A DNA stretch of 11,166 nucleotides. Origin: Ghiorsea sp. Lineage in GTDB: Bacteria > Pseudomonadota > Zetaproteobacteria > Mariprofundales > Mariprofundaceae. The DNA is taken from assembly GCA_021772875.1 (NCBI GenBank), contig JAJFLD010000107.1, forward strand, positions 1 through 11,166, in the 5' to 3' direction. A program made the position numbers and the translations under genes. Each line of letters opens with the position of its first letter. The stretch's first letter is position 1. The notes below the pieces were generated by a model. The model had not been told where the DNA came from. It ran no database searches and saw nothing but the letters and a program-made list of their open reading frames with translations. Shown in pieces: positions 1 to 7,057 of this stretch.

Positions 1-900
1 GCACGTGGTTGGGCGCATATTGGCGTGTTAAAAGCGCTAGAAGAATTGGGCATTAAACCCAGCATTGTAGCGGGCAGCTCTATTGGTGCATTTGTTGGGG
101 CAGCGTATGCTAATGATAAACAAGATGAATTAGAGCGATGGGTTAGTTCATTGTCGTGGAAAAATATTTTAGGCTTGCTTGATTTATCTTTGCTCTCGGG
201 TGGTTTTATACAGGGCGAAAAACTGATGGAATTTTCACACCGTTATATGGAAGGTATTGCCATTGAAACACTACCTATTTCATTTGCGGCAGTTGCAACC
301 GAATTAGAGACAGGTCGTGAAGTTTGGCTACGTGATGGCTCATTGATTGATGCTGTTCGCGCTTCTATTTCAATTCCTGGGTTTTTCACACCCGTGAAAA
401 GGGATGGTCGATGGCTTGTTGATGGCGGTTTGGTAGATCCAGTGCCGGTCTCCGTGTGTCGCGCAATGGGTGCTGATATTGTGATTGCGGTGAACTTGAA
501 TGGTAGCCTTTTAAACAAATATACACGTAAAAAACCTGATAAATTGGTGAATGCAGTTGAGAATAGCGAGAAAACCACAGCGCTTTGGGATAGGGTTTCA
601 GGGCAATTGAAAGAGAGTTTGAGTGGGAAAAATAATAACCTTCTGGCGCAAATGTTTGGCAAAAATCGAGGTTCACTTGGCATGTTTGAGGTGATGGCAG
701 GTTCGATAGATATTATGCAGGATAGAATAACGCGAAGCCGTTTGGCAGGCGACCCACCAGACATTATTCTTGAGCCTACATTATCAGATATTGGGGTCAT
801 GGATTTTGATAAGGGTGGGGAAGCAATGGCTGAAGGTCGGGCTTGTGTTGAGCATGCTTCAGCGCAATTGTTGCGATTGATAGAAAAGCATTCGGCTTAA
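1..900 (+). CDS. rssA: RssA-like patatin phospholipase, 5' end cut off
   Basis: Patatin-family serine hydrolase, expected to cleave acyl esters of phospholipids with a Ser-Asp dyad. The reading frame is open from base 1, and the first codons read ARGWAHIGVL. This is the end of the glycine-rich oxyanion-hole motif (GGGARG), so the true start lies before the window. The nucleophile elbow GSSIG follows (Ser codon 79-81), and the catalytic Asp is in the DGG motif (Asp codon 421-423). The order of motifs, the late AGDPPDI segment and the overall length fit E. coli RssA, which is about 300 residues. No signal peptide or membrane segment is visible in the part present. It ends at TAA, 82 bases before the next gene, with no clear terminator. 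The patatin call is firm. The rssA symbol rests on remembered similarity, and the physiological substrate of RssA is not well defined. Confidence 0.93.
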   Translation, partial: ARGWAHIGVLKALEELGIKPSIVAGSSIGAFVGAAYANDKQDELERWVSSLSWKNILGLLDLSLLSGGFIQGEKLMEFSHRYMEGIAIETLPISFAAVATELETGREVWLRDGSLIDAVRASISIPGFFTPVKRDGRWLVDGGLVDPVPVSVCRAMGADIVIAVNLNGSLLNKYTRKKPDKLVNAVENSEKTTALWDRVSGQLKESLSGKNNNLLAQMFGKNRGSLGMFEVMAGSIDIMQDRITRSRLAGDPPDIILEPTLSDIGVMDFDKGGEAMAEGRACVEHASAQLLRLIEKHSA

Positions 901-918
901 AAAAGGTTAAGTGCAAAA

Positions 919-947
919 TTGACATAAGGTGGGTTTCTGGTCGTATT
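919..947 (+). promoter_or_regulatory. candidate sigma70 promoter for the slyD-arsC unit
   Basis: A perfect -35 consensus TTGACA lies at 919-924. The best -10 at 17-base spacing is CGTATT (942-947), which matches the consensus at only 3 of 6 positions. It sits in the 82-base gap after the patatin gene and about 35 bases before the next start, so the position suits a promoter for the following three genes. The weak -10 keeps confidence low. Confidence 0.35.
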
Positions 948-982
948 GGGCTCATCATAAGATTTAGAGAGTTGTTTATCAG

Positions 983-1213
983 TTGAATTACACAAGTGCA
1001 AAAGAATGGTACCAAGCGGCAATGTTACGCGAGAGCGAAATTTCTGAAGCTGAAATTACACAGCGCAGAGCTTTGGCAGCAAAACACTATGCAGCTGAAA
1101 ACATGATGCCAGATGTGGAAGCGTTGGCGGATCACGATCTATATATTTTAGGAAAAATGGAGCTTGTGGAATACGAACAATATTTATTGTTCAAACATAG
1201 CTCAAACACATAA
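983..1213 (+). CDS. small helical protein of unknown function
   Basis: A 76-residue protein that I do not recognise. It starts at a TTG codon: the upstream in-frame stop is at 965-967, the only in-frame ATG near the front (1022) would remove 13 residues, and a purine-rich AGAGAG (966-971) sits 11 bases before the TTG. The product is rich in Glu, Ala and Leu and should be almost wholly alpha-helical. Its second half (ADHDLYILGKMELVEYEQYL) alternates charged and hydrophobic residues like a helix-turn-helix pair. There is no signal peptide, membrane segment or cysteine. Its stop codon overlaps the ribosome binding site of the SlyD gene, so the two are very likely co-transcribed. Tight packing and coding-like composition support a real gene, but nothing in the sequence shows its role. 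Confidence 0.72.
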   Translation: MNYTSAKEWYQAAMLRESEISEAEITQRRALAAKHYAAENMMPDVEALADHDLYILGKMELVEYEQYLLFKHSSNT

Positions 1214-1217
1214 GGAG
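1212..1217 (+). promoter_or_regulatory. ribosome binding site that decides the SlyD start
   Basis: A full AAGGAG lies only 2 bases before the ATG at 1220 but 8 bases before the in-frame ATG at 1226. The second ATG is therefore the better start. The element overlaps the TAA stop of the preceding gene (1211-1213), which suggests translational coupling. Confidence 0.75.
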
Positions 1218-1225
1218 ACATGAAT

Positions 1226-1720
1226 ATGTCCAATCAAGATACCGTCGCCGATTTTAAAGCAGTTGAAATTCACTACACTTTAACCAACAACGCAGGCGAA
1301 GTTGTTGATTCATCCATTGATTTGGAGCCATTGCCATACATTCATGGCACTGAAAGTTTGGTTCCTGGTTTAGAGAAAGAATTGGCTGGCAAGGCTGTGG
1401 GCGATAAAATTGTGGTATCAGTGTCTCCTGCAGAAGGTTATGGCGAAGTGAACCCTGAAATGACACAAGCTATTCCTCGCGAATTGTTTGAATTTGATGG
1501 TGACATTGAAATCGGCATGCGTTTTGAAGCAGAAGCTGAAAATGGCGTTGAATTGGTGACAGTGATTGGCTTAGATGACAATACCATTACTATTGATGCT
1601 AATCATCCCTTGGCTGGTGAAACTTTAAACTTTGATGTTGAAATCATCAGTATTCGTGAAGCAACAGCCGAAGAATTAGAGCACGGACATATCCATACTG
1701 AAGGCGGTTGCGGTCACTAA
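1226..1720 (+). CDS. slyD: SlyD-type FKBP peptidyl-prolyl isomerase
   Basis: Cytoplasmic FKBP-family prolyl cis-trans isomerase and chaperone of the SlyD type, 164 residues from the ATG at 1226. The ATG at 1220 would add two residues but sits too close to the Shine-Dalgarno site. The FKBP core is residues 1-72 (with YIHGTESLVPGLE and GDK) and resumes around 124-145 (NHPLAGETLNFDVEI). The insert-in-flap chaperone domain lies between them, about 73-123, beginning at YGEVNPE. The tail (residues 153-164) has three His, one Cys and a final His, a short version of the His/Cys-rich tail with which E. coli SlyD binds Ni and other metals. It is followed after a single base by arsC. SlpA/FkpB is the nearest alternative, but the tail favours SlyD. 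Confidence 0.93.
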   Translation: MSNQDTVADFKAVEIHYTLTNNAGEVVDSSIDLEPLPYIHGTESLVPGLEKELAGKAVGDKIVVSVSPAEGYGEVNPEMTQAIPRELFEFDGDIEIGMRFEAEAENGVELVTVIGLDDNTITIDANHPLAGETLNFDVEIISIREATAEELEHGHIHTEGGCGH

Positions 1721-1721
1721 G

Positions 1722-2069
1722 ATGGCGATTCAAATTTATCATAATCCGCGGTGCAGCAAATCACGCGCTGCACTCACCCTTTTGCAAGAAAAAGGGGTGG
1801 CGCATGAGGTGGTTGAATACTTAAAAAACCCACCTTCTGCGGCGGAATTGGCCACGGTATTGGATAAATTGAGCATGGATCCGCAAGATGTGATGCGCAA
1901 GGGCGAAGCCGAATACAAAGATTATATTCAAGGCAAAGATTTAAGCCGCGATGAGATGATTGCTGTGATGGTGCAGCATCCAAAGCTTATTGAGCGTCCG
2001 ATTGTGATGAATGATTTAAAAGCAGCCATTGCAAGACCGTTGGAACTGATTTTACCGATTATTGCTTAA
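1722..2069 (+). CDS. arsC: ArsC/YfgD-family arsenate reductase
   Basis: A 115-residue thioredoxin-fold protein of the glutaredoxin-linked ArsC family, which reduces arsenate to arsenite. Catalytic Cys11 lies in HNPRCSKSR near the N-terminus. The three Arg residues of the family appear at the expected places: Arg59 (VMRKGE), Arg92 (ERPIV) and Arg105 (ARP), against Cys12, Arg60, Arg94 and Arg107 of plasmid R773 ArsC. The usual IGRP reads IARP here. It starts one base after the slyD stop and probably relies on translational coupling. No arsR, arsB or acr3 lies nearby, so a chromosomal YfgD-like housekeeping role is as likely as true arsenic resistance. Confidence 0.92.
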   Translation: MAIQIYHNPRCSKSRAALTLLQEKGVAHEVVEYLKNPPSAAELATVLDKLSMDPQDVMRKGEAEYKDYIQGKDLSRDEMIAVMVQHPKLIERPIVMNDLKAAIARPLELILPIIA

Positions 2070-2157
2070 CGCTTAGGGCAAGATGTGCGGATCTTTAATT
2101 TATACATGAAAGCTCTGCCTTTTCATCATTTGCGTCTCAAGTAACCATTTTTTCGAA

Positions 2158-4014
2158 TTAGGTCTCGCCATACAATCCGATTGCGGCCAAAAGCTTTAAT
2201 GCATTGGTTGTTTTGGCGACACCTGTGTGCATTTTATAGTCAAATTTCATTATGTTATGTTCATCAGGAGTAACCAGCTCGGTAAAATGAACTGGTTCGG
2301 AAGCGTTTGATAGCTCTTCACTCTTTGCCAATTCAAGGTCATGTGTTGTTATTGCTCCTATTGTATTAAGCAGCAGTAATTTTTTGAGTATGATGCGCAC
2401 TGCTGTTCTGCGATCAAAGCTATTGGTTCCCCTAAGAATCTCATCCAATAGATAAAGCGTAGTCCGATTTTCAGCAGTGTTTTTCTCTGCTCTATCTACA
2501 ACTTGTTTTAGTCGCTGAAGCTCGGCCATGAAAAATGATAGACCGTTCTCTATGGAATCTTCTACTTGTATGCTGGTGACCACATCCATCAAAGGTAGTG
2601 ACAGACTCTCGGCACAAACGACGCTTCCAGCCTGTGCAAGCAGTGCATTCATACCTATTGATCTTATAAATGTACTTTTTCCAGCCATATTCGAGCCTGT
2701 TACAAACAAAAATGTTCCAGGTGTTCCTAAGGTTAAATCATTACCAATCCGCACATCAGCACAAATCAATGGGTGGCCCAAATTTTTGGCATGCATCAGC
2801 CCTTGGCCGCTCTCATGGAGCGAAGGAAAAGTCCATTCTGGGTTCTCAAAATTGAGGCAAGCCAAAGCACAAGTGGCTTCAAATTCAGCGGAAGCTTTAA
2901 TCCAATCACTCACATGAGGGGAAAATTTAATTTTCCATCGTTCTAAGCAATAAACGACATGAAAGCCCCATAAAGTGAAGGCTTGGAGAACAAAATATAT
3001 TTTTGGTGAAAAACGGATATCTGAGTATGCGATGATGTTCTTTAGTCGCTCCAAAACGAGAGATGCGTGTGAATCATTTGTCTTCATGATTGCATGGATA
3101 CGCTGAAGTCCTTCACTATTAAATTTTTTAGTTTCAATCAGCCGAAAAAGCTCCACGTAACCTGTTAGGTCTTTCTCACGCTTGGATAGGCTGTTGAAAA
3201 CTGCATTGATTTTTGAATGGTAAAAAAGAGAAAAGATAATGTTTAAGCCGACAAATACGAACCAAATTGGGTATTGCGTTAATCCTATGAAATAAGAAAG
3301 GGCTGATATAAACATGCATCCAGATAATGCCCAAGCAGCCCACTTCACAGCATGTGAGCTGAGTAACCACGGCGCTTCATCACACCATTGTATGAGGCCT
3401 TTCATGGCCACGCCTTTTTTTTCAATTTTTCTAGAAGTCAGTTGAATGGATTGTCTTAACTCCATTTGGTCAGTTAGCTCAGCAATAGATTTTTGCCGTG
3501 TTCTTATCGTTTCAAGGTTCGGGTTTTTATCAAAGAGCCATGACATAAGAACTTTACAACCCAAAGCTGATTCTATTGTACCAATCAGTTTGAGTAATGA
3601 GGCATGGCCAATGATATTTAAATCTTTGGCCTCTGGGATTGTGTCGTATTCTTTTGGGTAGGTGGGTTCCTTTAGTTTATTCCATTTCCGTTTAATACGG
3701 TAAACCCCATCCTTATTGATTTCTTTTCGTGTCTGCCAGTCATCAATATTTTGCTGTGTACGTGCATAACGTATAAGCAACCAAACAAAACAGACAAGAA
3801 ATAAGACGCTTAATACAGTTAAATAATTGTTGCGTGTTTCAGTGAGCTGGTAAAAAACGAGCCCTGCAAAAGCCAAAAATGATGCAAACCTACCATTTGA
3901 TATGTGATTTAATGTATGACGCGCCCTTAGCAACGCGTTCTGATAATAGGTGGATTTTTCTTCGTATTGATGAATTTGAGAATGATTGCGGATATGCTCT
4001 GAATGCAGACTCAT
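2158..4014 (-). CDS. membrane-associated MutS-like ATPase
   Basis: A 618-residue protein whose C-terminal part is the MutS ATPase domain. It shows an LGHPL motif (412-416), Walker A GSNMAGKST (440-448), the SFFMAELQRL helix (493-502), Walker B LLDEI (522-526), the following RGTN, and TTHD (556-559). The front is not MutS-like: there is no mismatch-binding domain with an F-x-E motif. Hydrophobic stretches at about 42-58, 64-82, 225-242, 248-265 and possibly 338-356 suggest membrane insertion, with a partial MutS-core-like helical region around 120-200 and 270-340. A good ribosome binding site (AGAGGT, 7 bases before ATG) supports the start. It converges with arsC and diverges from the methyltransferase gene. 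MutS-family membrane proteins of this size are known from other bacteria, but their function is unclear. A role in mismatch repair should not be assumed. Confidence 0.88.
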   Translation of the reverse strand: MSLHSEHIRNHSQIHQYEEKSTYYQNALLRARHTLNHISNGRFASFLAFAGLVFYQLTETRNNYLTVLSVLFLVCFVWLLIRYARTQQNIDDWQTRKEINKDGVYRIKRKWNKLKEPTYPKEYDTIPEAKDLNIIGHASLLKLIGTIESALGCKVLMSWLFDKNPNLETIRTRQKSIAELTDQMELRQSIQLTSRKIEKKGVAMKGLIQWCDEAPWLLSSHAVKWAAWALSGCMFISALSYFIGLTQYPIWFVFVGLNIIFSLFYHSKINAVFNSLSKREKDLTGYVELFRLIETKKFNSEGLQRIHAIMKTNDSHASLVLERLKNIIAYSDIRFSPKIYFVLQAFTLWGFHVVYCLERWKIKFSPHVSDWIKASAEFEATCALACLNFENPEWTFPSLHESGQGLMHAKNLGHPLICADVRIGNDLTLGTPGTFLFVTGSNMAGKSTFIRSIGMNALLAQAGSVVCAESLSLPLMDVVTSIQVEDSIENGLSFFMAELQRLKQVVDRAEKNTAENRTTLYLLDEILRGTNSFDRRTAVRIILKKLLLLNTIGAITTHDLELAKSEELSNASEPVHFTELVTPDEHNIMKFDYKMHTGVAKTTNALKLLAAIGLYGET

Positions 4015-4098
4015 GCGTTTACCTCTTTAAAATATTTCTTCGTGTTGTGTTCAGCAGGCGCTCCCAACTCTCGCAATTGATAAGTGCATCAATGATTA

Positions 4099-4127
4099 AG
4101 TCTACACCATTCTCTCATTCATGTGAA
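4099..4127 (-). promoter_or_regulatory. candidate promoter of the MutS-like gene
   Basis: On the minus strand, TTCACA (4122-4127; 5 of 6 to consensus) is followed after exactly 17 bases by TAGACT (4099-4104; 4 of 6). This places a transcription start roughly 80 bases before the ATG at 4014. It is a pattern match only. Confidence 0.35.
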
Positions 4128-4134
4128 CGCGATT

Positions 4135-4181
4135 GCCTTTTGAGCGAAAGGCTATACCTTAGACAGACACCTCGTTCTGTC
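4135..4181. repeat. two adjacent inverted repeats in the divergent gap
   Basis: The 214-base gap between the divergent MutS-like and methyltransferase genes (4015-4228) has no convincing ORF but holds two perfect 6-base inverted repeats. GCCTTT pairs with AAAGGC (4135-4140/4147-4152, loop 6), and GACAGA pairs with TCTGTC (4162-4167/4176-4181, loop 8). Neither is followed by a T-run, so they are poor terminators. They could be operator sites for the divergent pair, or chance. Confidence 0.35.
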
Positions 4182-4228
4182 ACTTATCTTGGATAGTTGG
4201 CTTAGCGCTCAAATATTGAGGCAGCCTA

Positions 4229-4879
4229 ATGACAAACCTACGCTTATGTTACCAAACCGTTGAGTTTGGGAAGACAGATATTCATCTGTGTACCTTACGC
4301 AACAAGCAAGAATTTCATGATCCCTCAGGGATTGCTGAAAAACTCGGCATATGCTCGGCATCATGGCCTATTTTTGGAGTCATTTGGCCCTCAAGCTTGG
4401 TGCTGGCACATTTTATTGCTGACTACGAAACAGGCTCAAAACGCATATTGGAAGTTGGGTGTGGCATGGCGCTTTCGAGCTTGCTGCTCAACAAACAATG
4501 CGCTGATATTACAGCCACAGACTACCATCCAGAAGCACAGAAGTTTTTACAAAGAAACACATTGCTGAATGGCAACAAGGCGATTGCTTTTGAGCAAGTT
4601 GATTGGGCTGCCAAAAGTGATGATCTTGGCCTGTTTGATCTCATCATCGGCAGTGATCTCTTGTATGAGGATAGTCACATTGAATTATTGGCTAATTTTA
4701 TTGAAGGGCATTCAAAACCAGCCTGCGAAGTGATTATTGTTGATCCAAGGCGCGGCAGGAAAAATAAGTTAAGCGCTAAAATGATGGCGTTTGGTTTTTC
4801 TTCTTCTCAACAGCAGCCCAGTGATACGGCTTATCTTGAGCAAGCATTCAAAGGCCATATTCTTAAATTTGAACGCTGA
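4229..4879 (+). CDS. class I SAM-dependent methyltransferase (METTL/Methyltransf_16 type)
   Basis: A 216-residue Rossmann-fold methyltransferase. SAM-binding motif I is ILEVGCG (73-79). The acidic residue at the end of strand 2 is in TDYHP (97-101), and the FDLIIGSDLLYE stretch (136-147) is the post-motif typical of the METTL/Methyltransf_16 group. That group includes protein-lysine methyltransferases such as the ETF-beta lysine methyltransferase. The segment before motif I (W-P-I-F-G-V-I-W-P-S, about 46-55) also fits this group. A VDPRRGR segment (171-177) follows. The start has GAGG 7 bases upstream. No signal peptide or membrane segment is seen. The substrate cannot be read from the sequence; a protein lysine is a family-based guess. 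It is a single gene, divergent from the MutS-like gene and convergent with the ycaQ-like gene. Confidence 0.88.
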   Translation: MTNLRLCYQTVEFGKTDIHLCTLRNKQEFHDPSGIAEKLGICSASWPIFGVIWPSSLVLAHFIADYETGSKRILEVGCGMALSSLLLNKQCADITATDYHPEAQKFLQRNTLLNGNKAIAFEQVDWAAKSDDLGLFDLIIGSDLLYEDSHIELLANFIEGHSKPACEVIIVDPRRGRKNKLSAKMMAFGFSSSQQQPSDTAYLEQAFKGHILKFER

Positions 4880-4899
4880 TTTCTCATATTCAATACCGC

Positions 4900-4940
4900 G
4901 CGCTGCGTTTTGGGATGACAGCAGCGCCAGTTCTTATTTT
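4900..4940 (+). terminator. candidate terminator after the methyltransferase gene
   Basis: A perfect 7-base stem, GCGCTGC (4900-4906) with GCAGCGC (4921-4927), encloses a 14-base loop and is followed by a T-rich run, TTCTTATTTT (4931-4940). It sits between the convergent stops at 4879 and 4945. The long loop and broken T-run make it a moderate candidate. The opposite strand has no T-run after the stem, so it would serve the plus-strand gene. Confidence 0.45.
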
Positions 4941-4944
4941 GGTG

Positions 4945-6159
4945 TCAGCCAAGAGGGTTTAGCGCGCTCTGCATAGGTTGGTTTAGGTATTCTGGGTAGA
5001 CTTTAGTCAAAGCTATTGAATCACAGTTTTGAAAATGAGCGAATGGTCTGATGGCGTTTACAAAGGCAGCTATGGTTGCATCTTCATCAAGTGTGAGTTG
5101 TTCGAAATGGAGTGTTTTGATCTCGAAATGGCCATCTTTTCGATGAGCCTTACAATCTATCCGGCCAATAAATTCACCGCGGTAAAGCAGCGGCAAAGAA
5201 AAGTAGCCATACTGGCGTTTGGCTTCGGGCACATAACATTCTATTTGGTAGTCATATTGAAACAGTGCTTTGAGACGTTCGCGTTGGATGACACTGTTAT
5301 CAAAAGGTGAAAGAATCTGCATGCGATTGCTTAATCGGGGAAGCGGGCGTTCCAGCGCACCAGTTTCCATTATAAACACTTCACCACTGCTTATTTGTAC
5401 TTGTTCTAATGTGTCTTGCGTTAGTCTTTCGTTGATCAAGGCTTTCACAGCTTTGCGTAGCTCAGGATTGCGGCGCTGGTAGGTCAACCCTTTGAGCGAT
5501 ACCAAGCCATGGCAGCGTAACTGTTGATCGACAAGGTGGGTTGCAAATTCTTCCATGCTGGGCATTTGTGTATTGATATGAGCTGGCAGCACCCGCTCGG
5601 TGAGATCATATGTTTTTTGAAACCCTTCGCGGTCGCAAACCATGAGGTCGCCTTGCATATACAGCTGTTCGAGAGCCTTTTTAGCTGGCTTCCAATCCCA
5701 CCAGCCTGCACGTTTGGTGGTGTTGGTTTCAAGATCGCGAGATCGTAGTGGGCCATCTGAACGAATGCGCGCTAATAGCTCATGCATGAGCTTAGTATCA
5801 GGTGTTTTATACCAATGGGTTTGGCCGCTTTTAATGGCGTGTTTGTAAAGCAAAGAGAAGCGAAAATCGGCGATGGGTATAAAAGCTGCCGCGTGTGTCC
5901 AATACTCAAACATATCGCCATCAAGCAACATTTGATTGGTCATGGCTGGATTGAAATCAGGCACTCTAGAAGAAAAAATATGATGGTGGGCGCGTTCTAC
6001 CACCGAGATGGTATCGATTTGTACATAACCGATGTGGTTAATCGCTTGGCGCGCTCCTCCCAATCCAGACCCAAAGGGCTGAGCCTGCAACAAACCTTGC
6101 GCATCCAAGGCAAGCCGACGTAACCGCGCTAATTCTTGCGGATGTTTGATTTCAATCAT
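4945..6159 (-). CDS. ycaQ: YcaQ/AlkX-like DNA glycosylase
   Basis: A 404-residue member of the HTH_42 (formerly DUF1006) family. E. coli YcaQ (AlkX) unhooks DNA interstrand crosslinks caused by nitrogen mustards, and Streptomyces AlkZ does so for azinomycin. The catalytic motif is visible as QID (residues 47-49), the QxD form seen in YcaQ rather than the QxQ of AlkZ. Other conserved blocks are EYWTHAAAF (85-93), GWWDWKPAK (152-160), LSPFD (283-287) and KRQYGYF (314-320). I chose the ATG at 6159 because a longer frame exists only from a TTG at 6207, which would overlap the upstream gene and add residues unlike the family. No strong ribosome binding site is visible, so translation may be coupled to the thioesterase gene ending 23 bases upstream. 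It is the last gene of the minus-strand run. Confidence 0.92.
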   Translation of the reverse strand: MIEIKHPQELARLRRLALDAQGLLQAQPFGSGLGGARQAINHIGYVQIDTISVVERAHHHIFSSRVPDFNPAMTNQMLLDGDMFEYWTHAAAFIPIADFRFSLLYKHAIKSGQTHWYKTPDTKLMHELLARIRSDGPLRSRDLETNTTKRAGWWDWKPAKKALEQLYMQGDLMVCDREGFQKTYDLTERVLPAHINTQMPSMEEFATHLVDQQLRCHGLVSLKGLTYQRRNPELRKAVKALINERLTQDTLEQVQISSGEVFIMETGALERPLPRLSNRMQILSPFDNSVIQRERLKALFQYDYQIECYVPEAKRQYGYFSLPLLYRGEFIGRIDCKAHRKDGHFEIKTLHFEQLTLDEDATIAAFVNAIRPFAHFQNCDSIALTKVYPEYLNQPMQSALNPLG

Positions 6160-6182
6160 GGCTACGGTGTTTGATTGGTTGG

Positions 6183-6596
6183 TTATGCAATAGACTGGAG
6201 GTACCAATAAAATACACCAGCACAGGTAATCTTTCCCGCTGTATCTTTGATTTCAACCTGTATTTCAATAGAGCCACGCCCTCTTCGGTCTAACTGCTCG
6301 AGAAGAGCTTCTGATGCTGCTGGGGTTACAGATGCTTGAGCTGTTACGGCGGTATTTGCAGGGCGTTTGAATTTAATTTGTGCGTCACGAAGCACAGGTA
6401 CAAATTTACCTTCTAATTCTGGGTAGGTTTCAATAAGCCATTGGCCAGATGCAGTTTCTGCTAGAGTGAATTGGGCACTGGCGTGCATGGTGTTGAGGTG
6501 GTTTGAAACCGAAGAAGCCATTTCTAGCATTAAAGAACCATCATTTGCTTTGCTTAAGCCTACGGTTTGTACAAATGGAATTTCAAAGATGTTCAT
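6183..6596 (-). CDS. hotdog-fold thioesterase (PaaI/DUF4442-like)
   Basis: A 137-residue single-domain protein with the hotdog-fold signature NHLNTMHASAQFTLAETASG (32-51): an N-x-x-x-T-x-H-A turn followed by the central helix. Such proteins usually hydrolyse acyl-CoA or acyl-ACP thioesters. The length and layout (N-terminal strand, central helix, then four strands ending in VFYWYL) are normal for the DUF4442/PaaI group. The start has AGAGGT 8 bases upstream. No signal peptide is present. It lies 40 bases after the small membrane-protein gene and 23 bases before the ycaQ-like gene, so it is probably co-transcribed, though no functional link to either is evident. The acyl substrate is unknown. 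Confidence 0.82.
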   Translation of the reverse strand: MNIFEIPFVQTVGLSKANDGSLMLEMASSVSNHLNTMHASAQFTLAETASGQWLIETYPELEGKFVPVLRDAQIKFKRPANTAVTAQASVTPAASEALLEQLDRRGRGSIEIQVEIKDTAGKITCAGVFYWYLQSIA

Positions 6597-6636
6597 AAAC
6601 TAGACCTCTTTCCTTCTGTAGAATAGAACTGATTTG

Positions 6637-6999
6637 TCAGGTGCCACCATAAGCCCTCACACGAACACCATTATTTTTGTTAATGCCGATAGTGAACACG
6701 ACATCAATGCCCTTAAACCAGATTAAATAGAAGTCGGAATCACTGGCTTTAGCTCTAGCATATACGTTTTCAAAGCCTTGCTTTTGACCTAGGCGAAATT
6801 CCACTTCTTTTGCATCTGGCTGTCCAAGTAGTGATATCACTTTGGCTTCAGTATCCCCGATTTGTACAGAGGCGAACCGTTCACCAAACGCGGTTACCTC
6901 CTGAGTTGCTGGCATGAATCGGATAAACAATACTATAAAACCAACGAAGACAACGGACACTGTAGCAAAGCTGGCGATAACCTTTAACTTTTTCTTCAT
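6637..6999 (-). CDS. one-pass membrane protein with a BamE/SmpA-like signature
   Basis: A 120-residue protein starting MKKKLKV, with one hydrophobic segment (about 7-29). This is an uncleaved anchor or signal sequence; there is no lipobox cysteine. The rest would lie outside the cytoplasm. The segment IGDTEAKVISLLGQPD (47-62) resembles the G-x-T-x-x-x-V-x-x-x-L-G-x-P turn of the SmpA/OmlA (BamE-like) fold. I chose the ATG at 6999 because the longer frame (to 7107) runs into the end of the DUF2063 gene and puts 36 unlikely residues before a clear lysine-plus-hydrophobic start. No strong ribosome binding site is visible. The gap to the DUF2063 gene is 58 bases. It may be a fourth member of the MNIO operon or an unrelated neighbour; it is not the DoxX-type protein that often ends such operons. 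Confidence 0.7.
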   Translation of the reverse strand: MKKKLKVIASFATVSVVFVGFIVLFIRFMPATQEVTAFGERFASVQIGDTEAKVISLLGQPDAKEVEFRLGQKQGFENVYARAKASDSDFYLIWFKGIDVVFTIGINKNNGVRVRAYGGT

Positions 7000-7057
7000 A
7001 GGCCAACTATGCCGAAAGGCGATAAAATACCAAACTTTGCTTAAAGGTTTTGAACCA

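Noticed and set aside
243..800. 185-codon open frame on the minus strand opposite the patatin gene
   Set aside because: The plus strand carries clear patatin catalytic motifs throughout this interval; the antisense product has no recognisable motif.
2106..2122. Possible terminator hairpin (ATGAAA/TTTCAT) between the convergent arsC and MutS-like genes
   Set aside because: The stem is short, AT-rich and bulged, with no T-run directly after it on either strand.
4133..4158. TTGCCT and TATACC as a plus-strand promoter for the methyltransferase gene
   Set aside because: The spacing is only 14 bases and both hexamers are poor matches.
6160..6207. Longer ycaQ-like frame starting at a TTG at 6207
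   Set aside because: It overlaps the end of the thioesterase gene, uses a rare start and adds 16 residues before a normal family N-terminus at the ATG at 6159.
7011..7020. GCC-GAAA-GGC mini-hairpin before the small membrane-protein gene
   Set aside because: The stem is only three base pairs with no T-run, too little to call a terminator or regulator.
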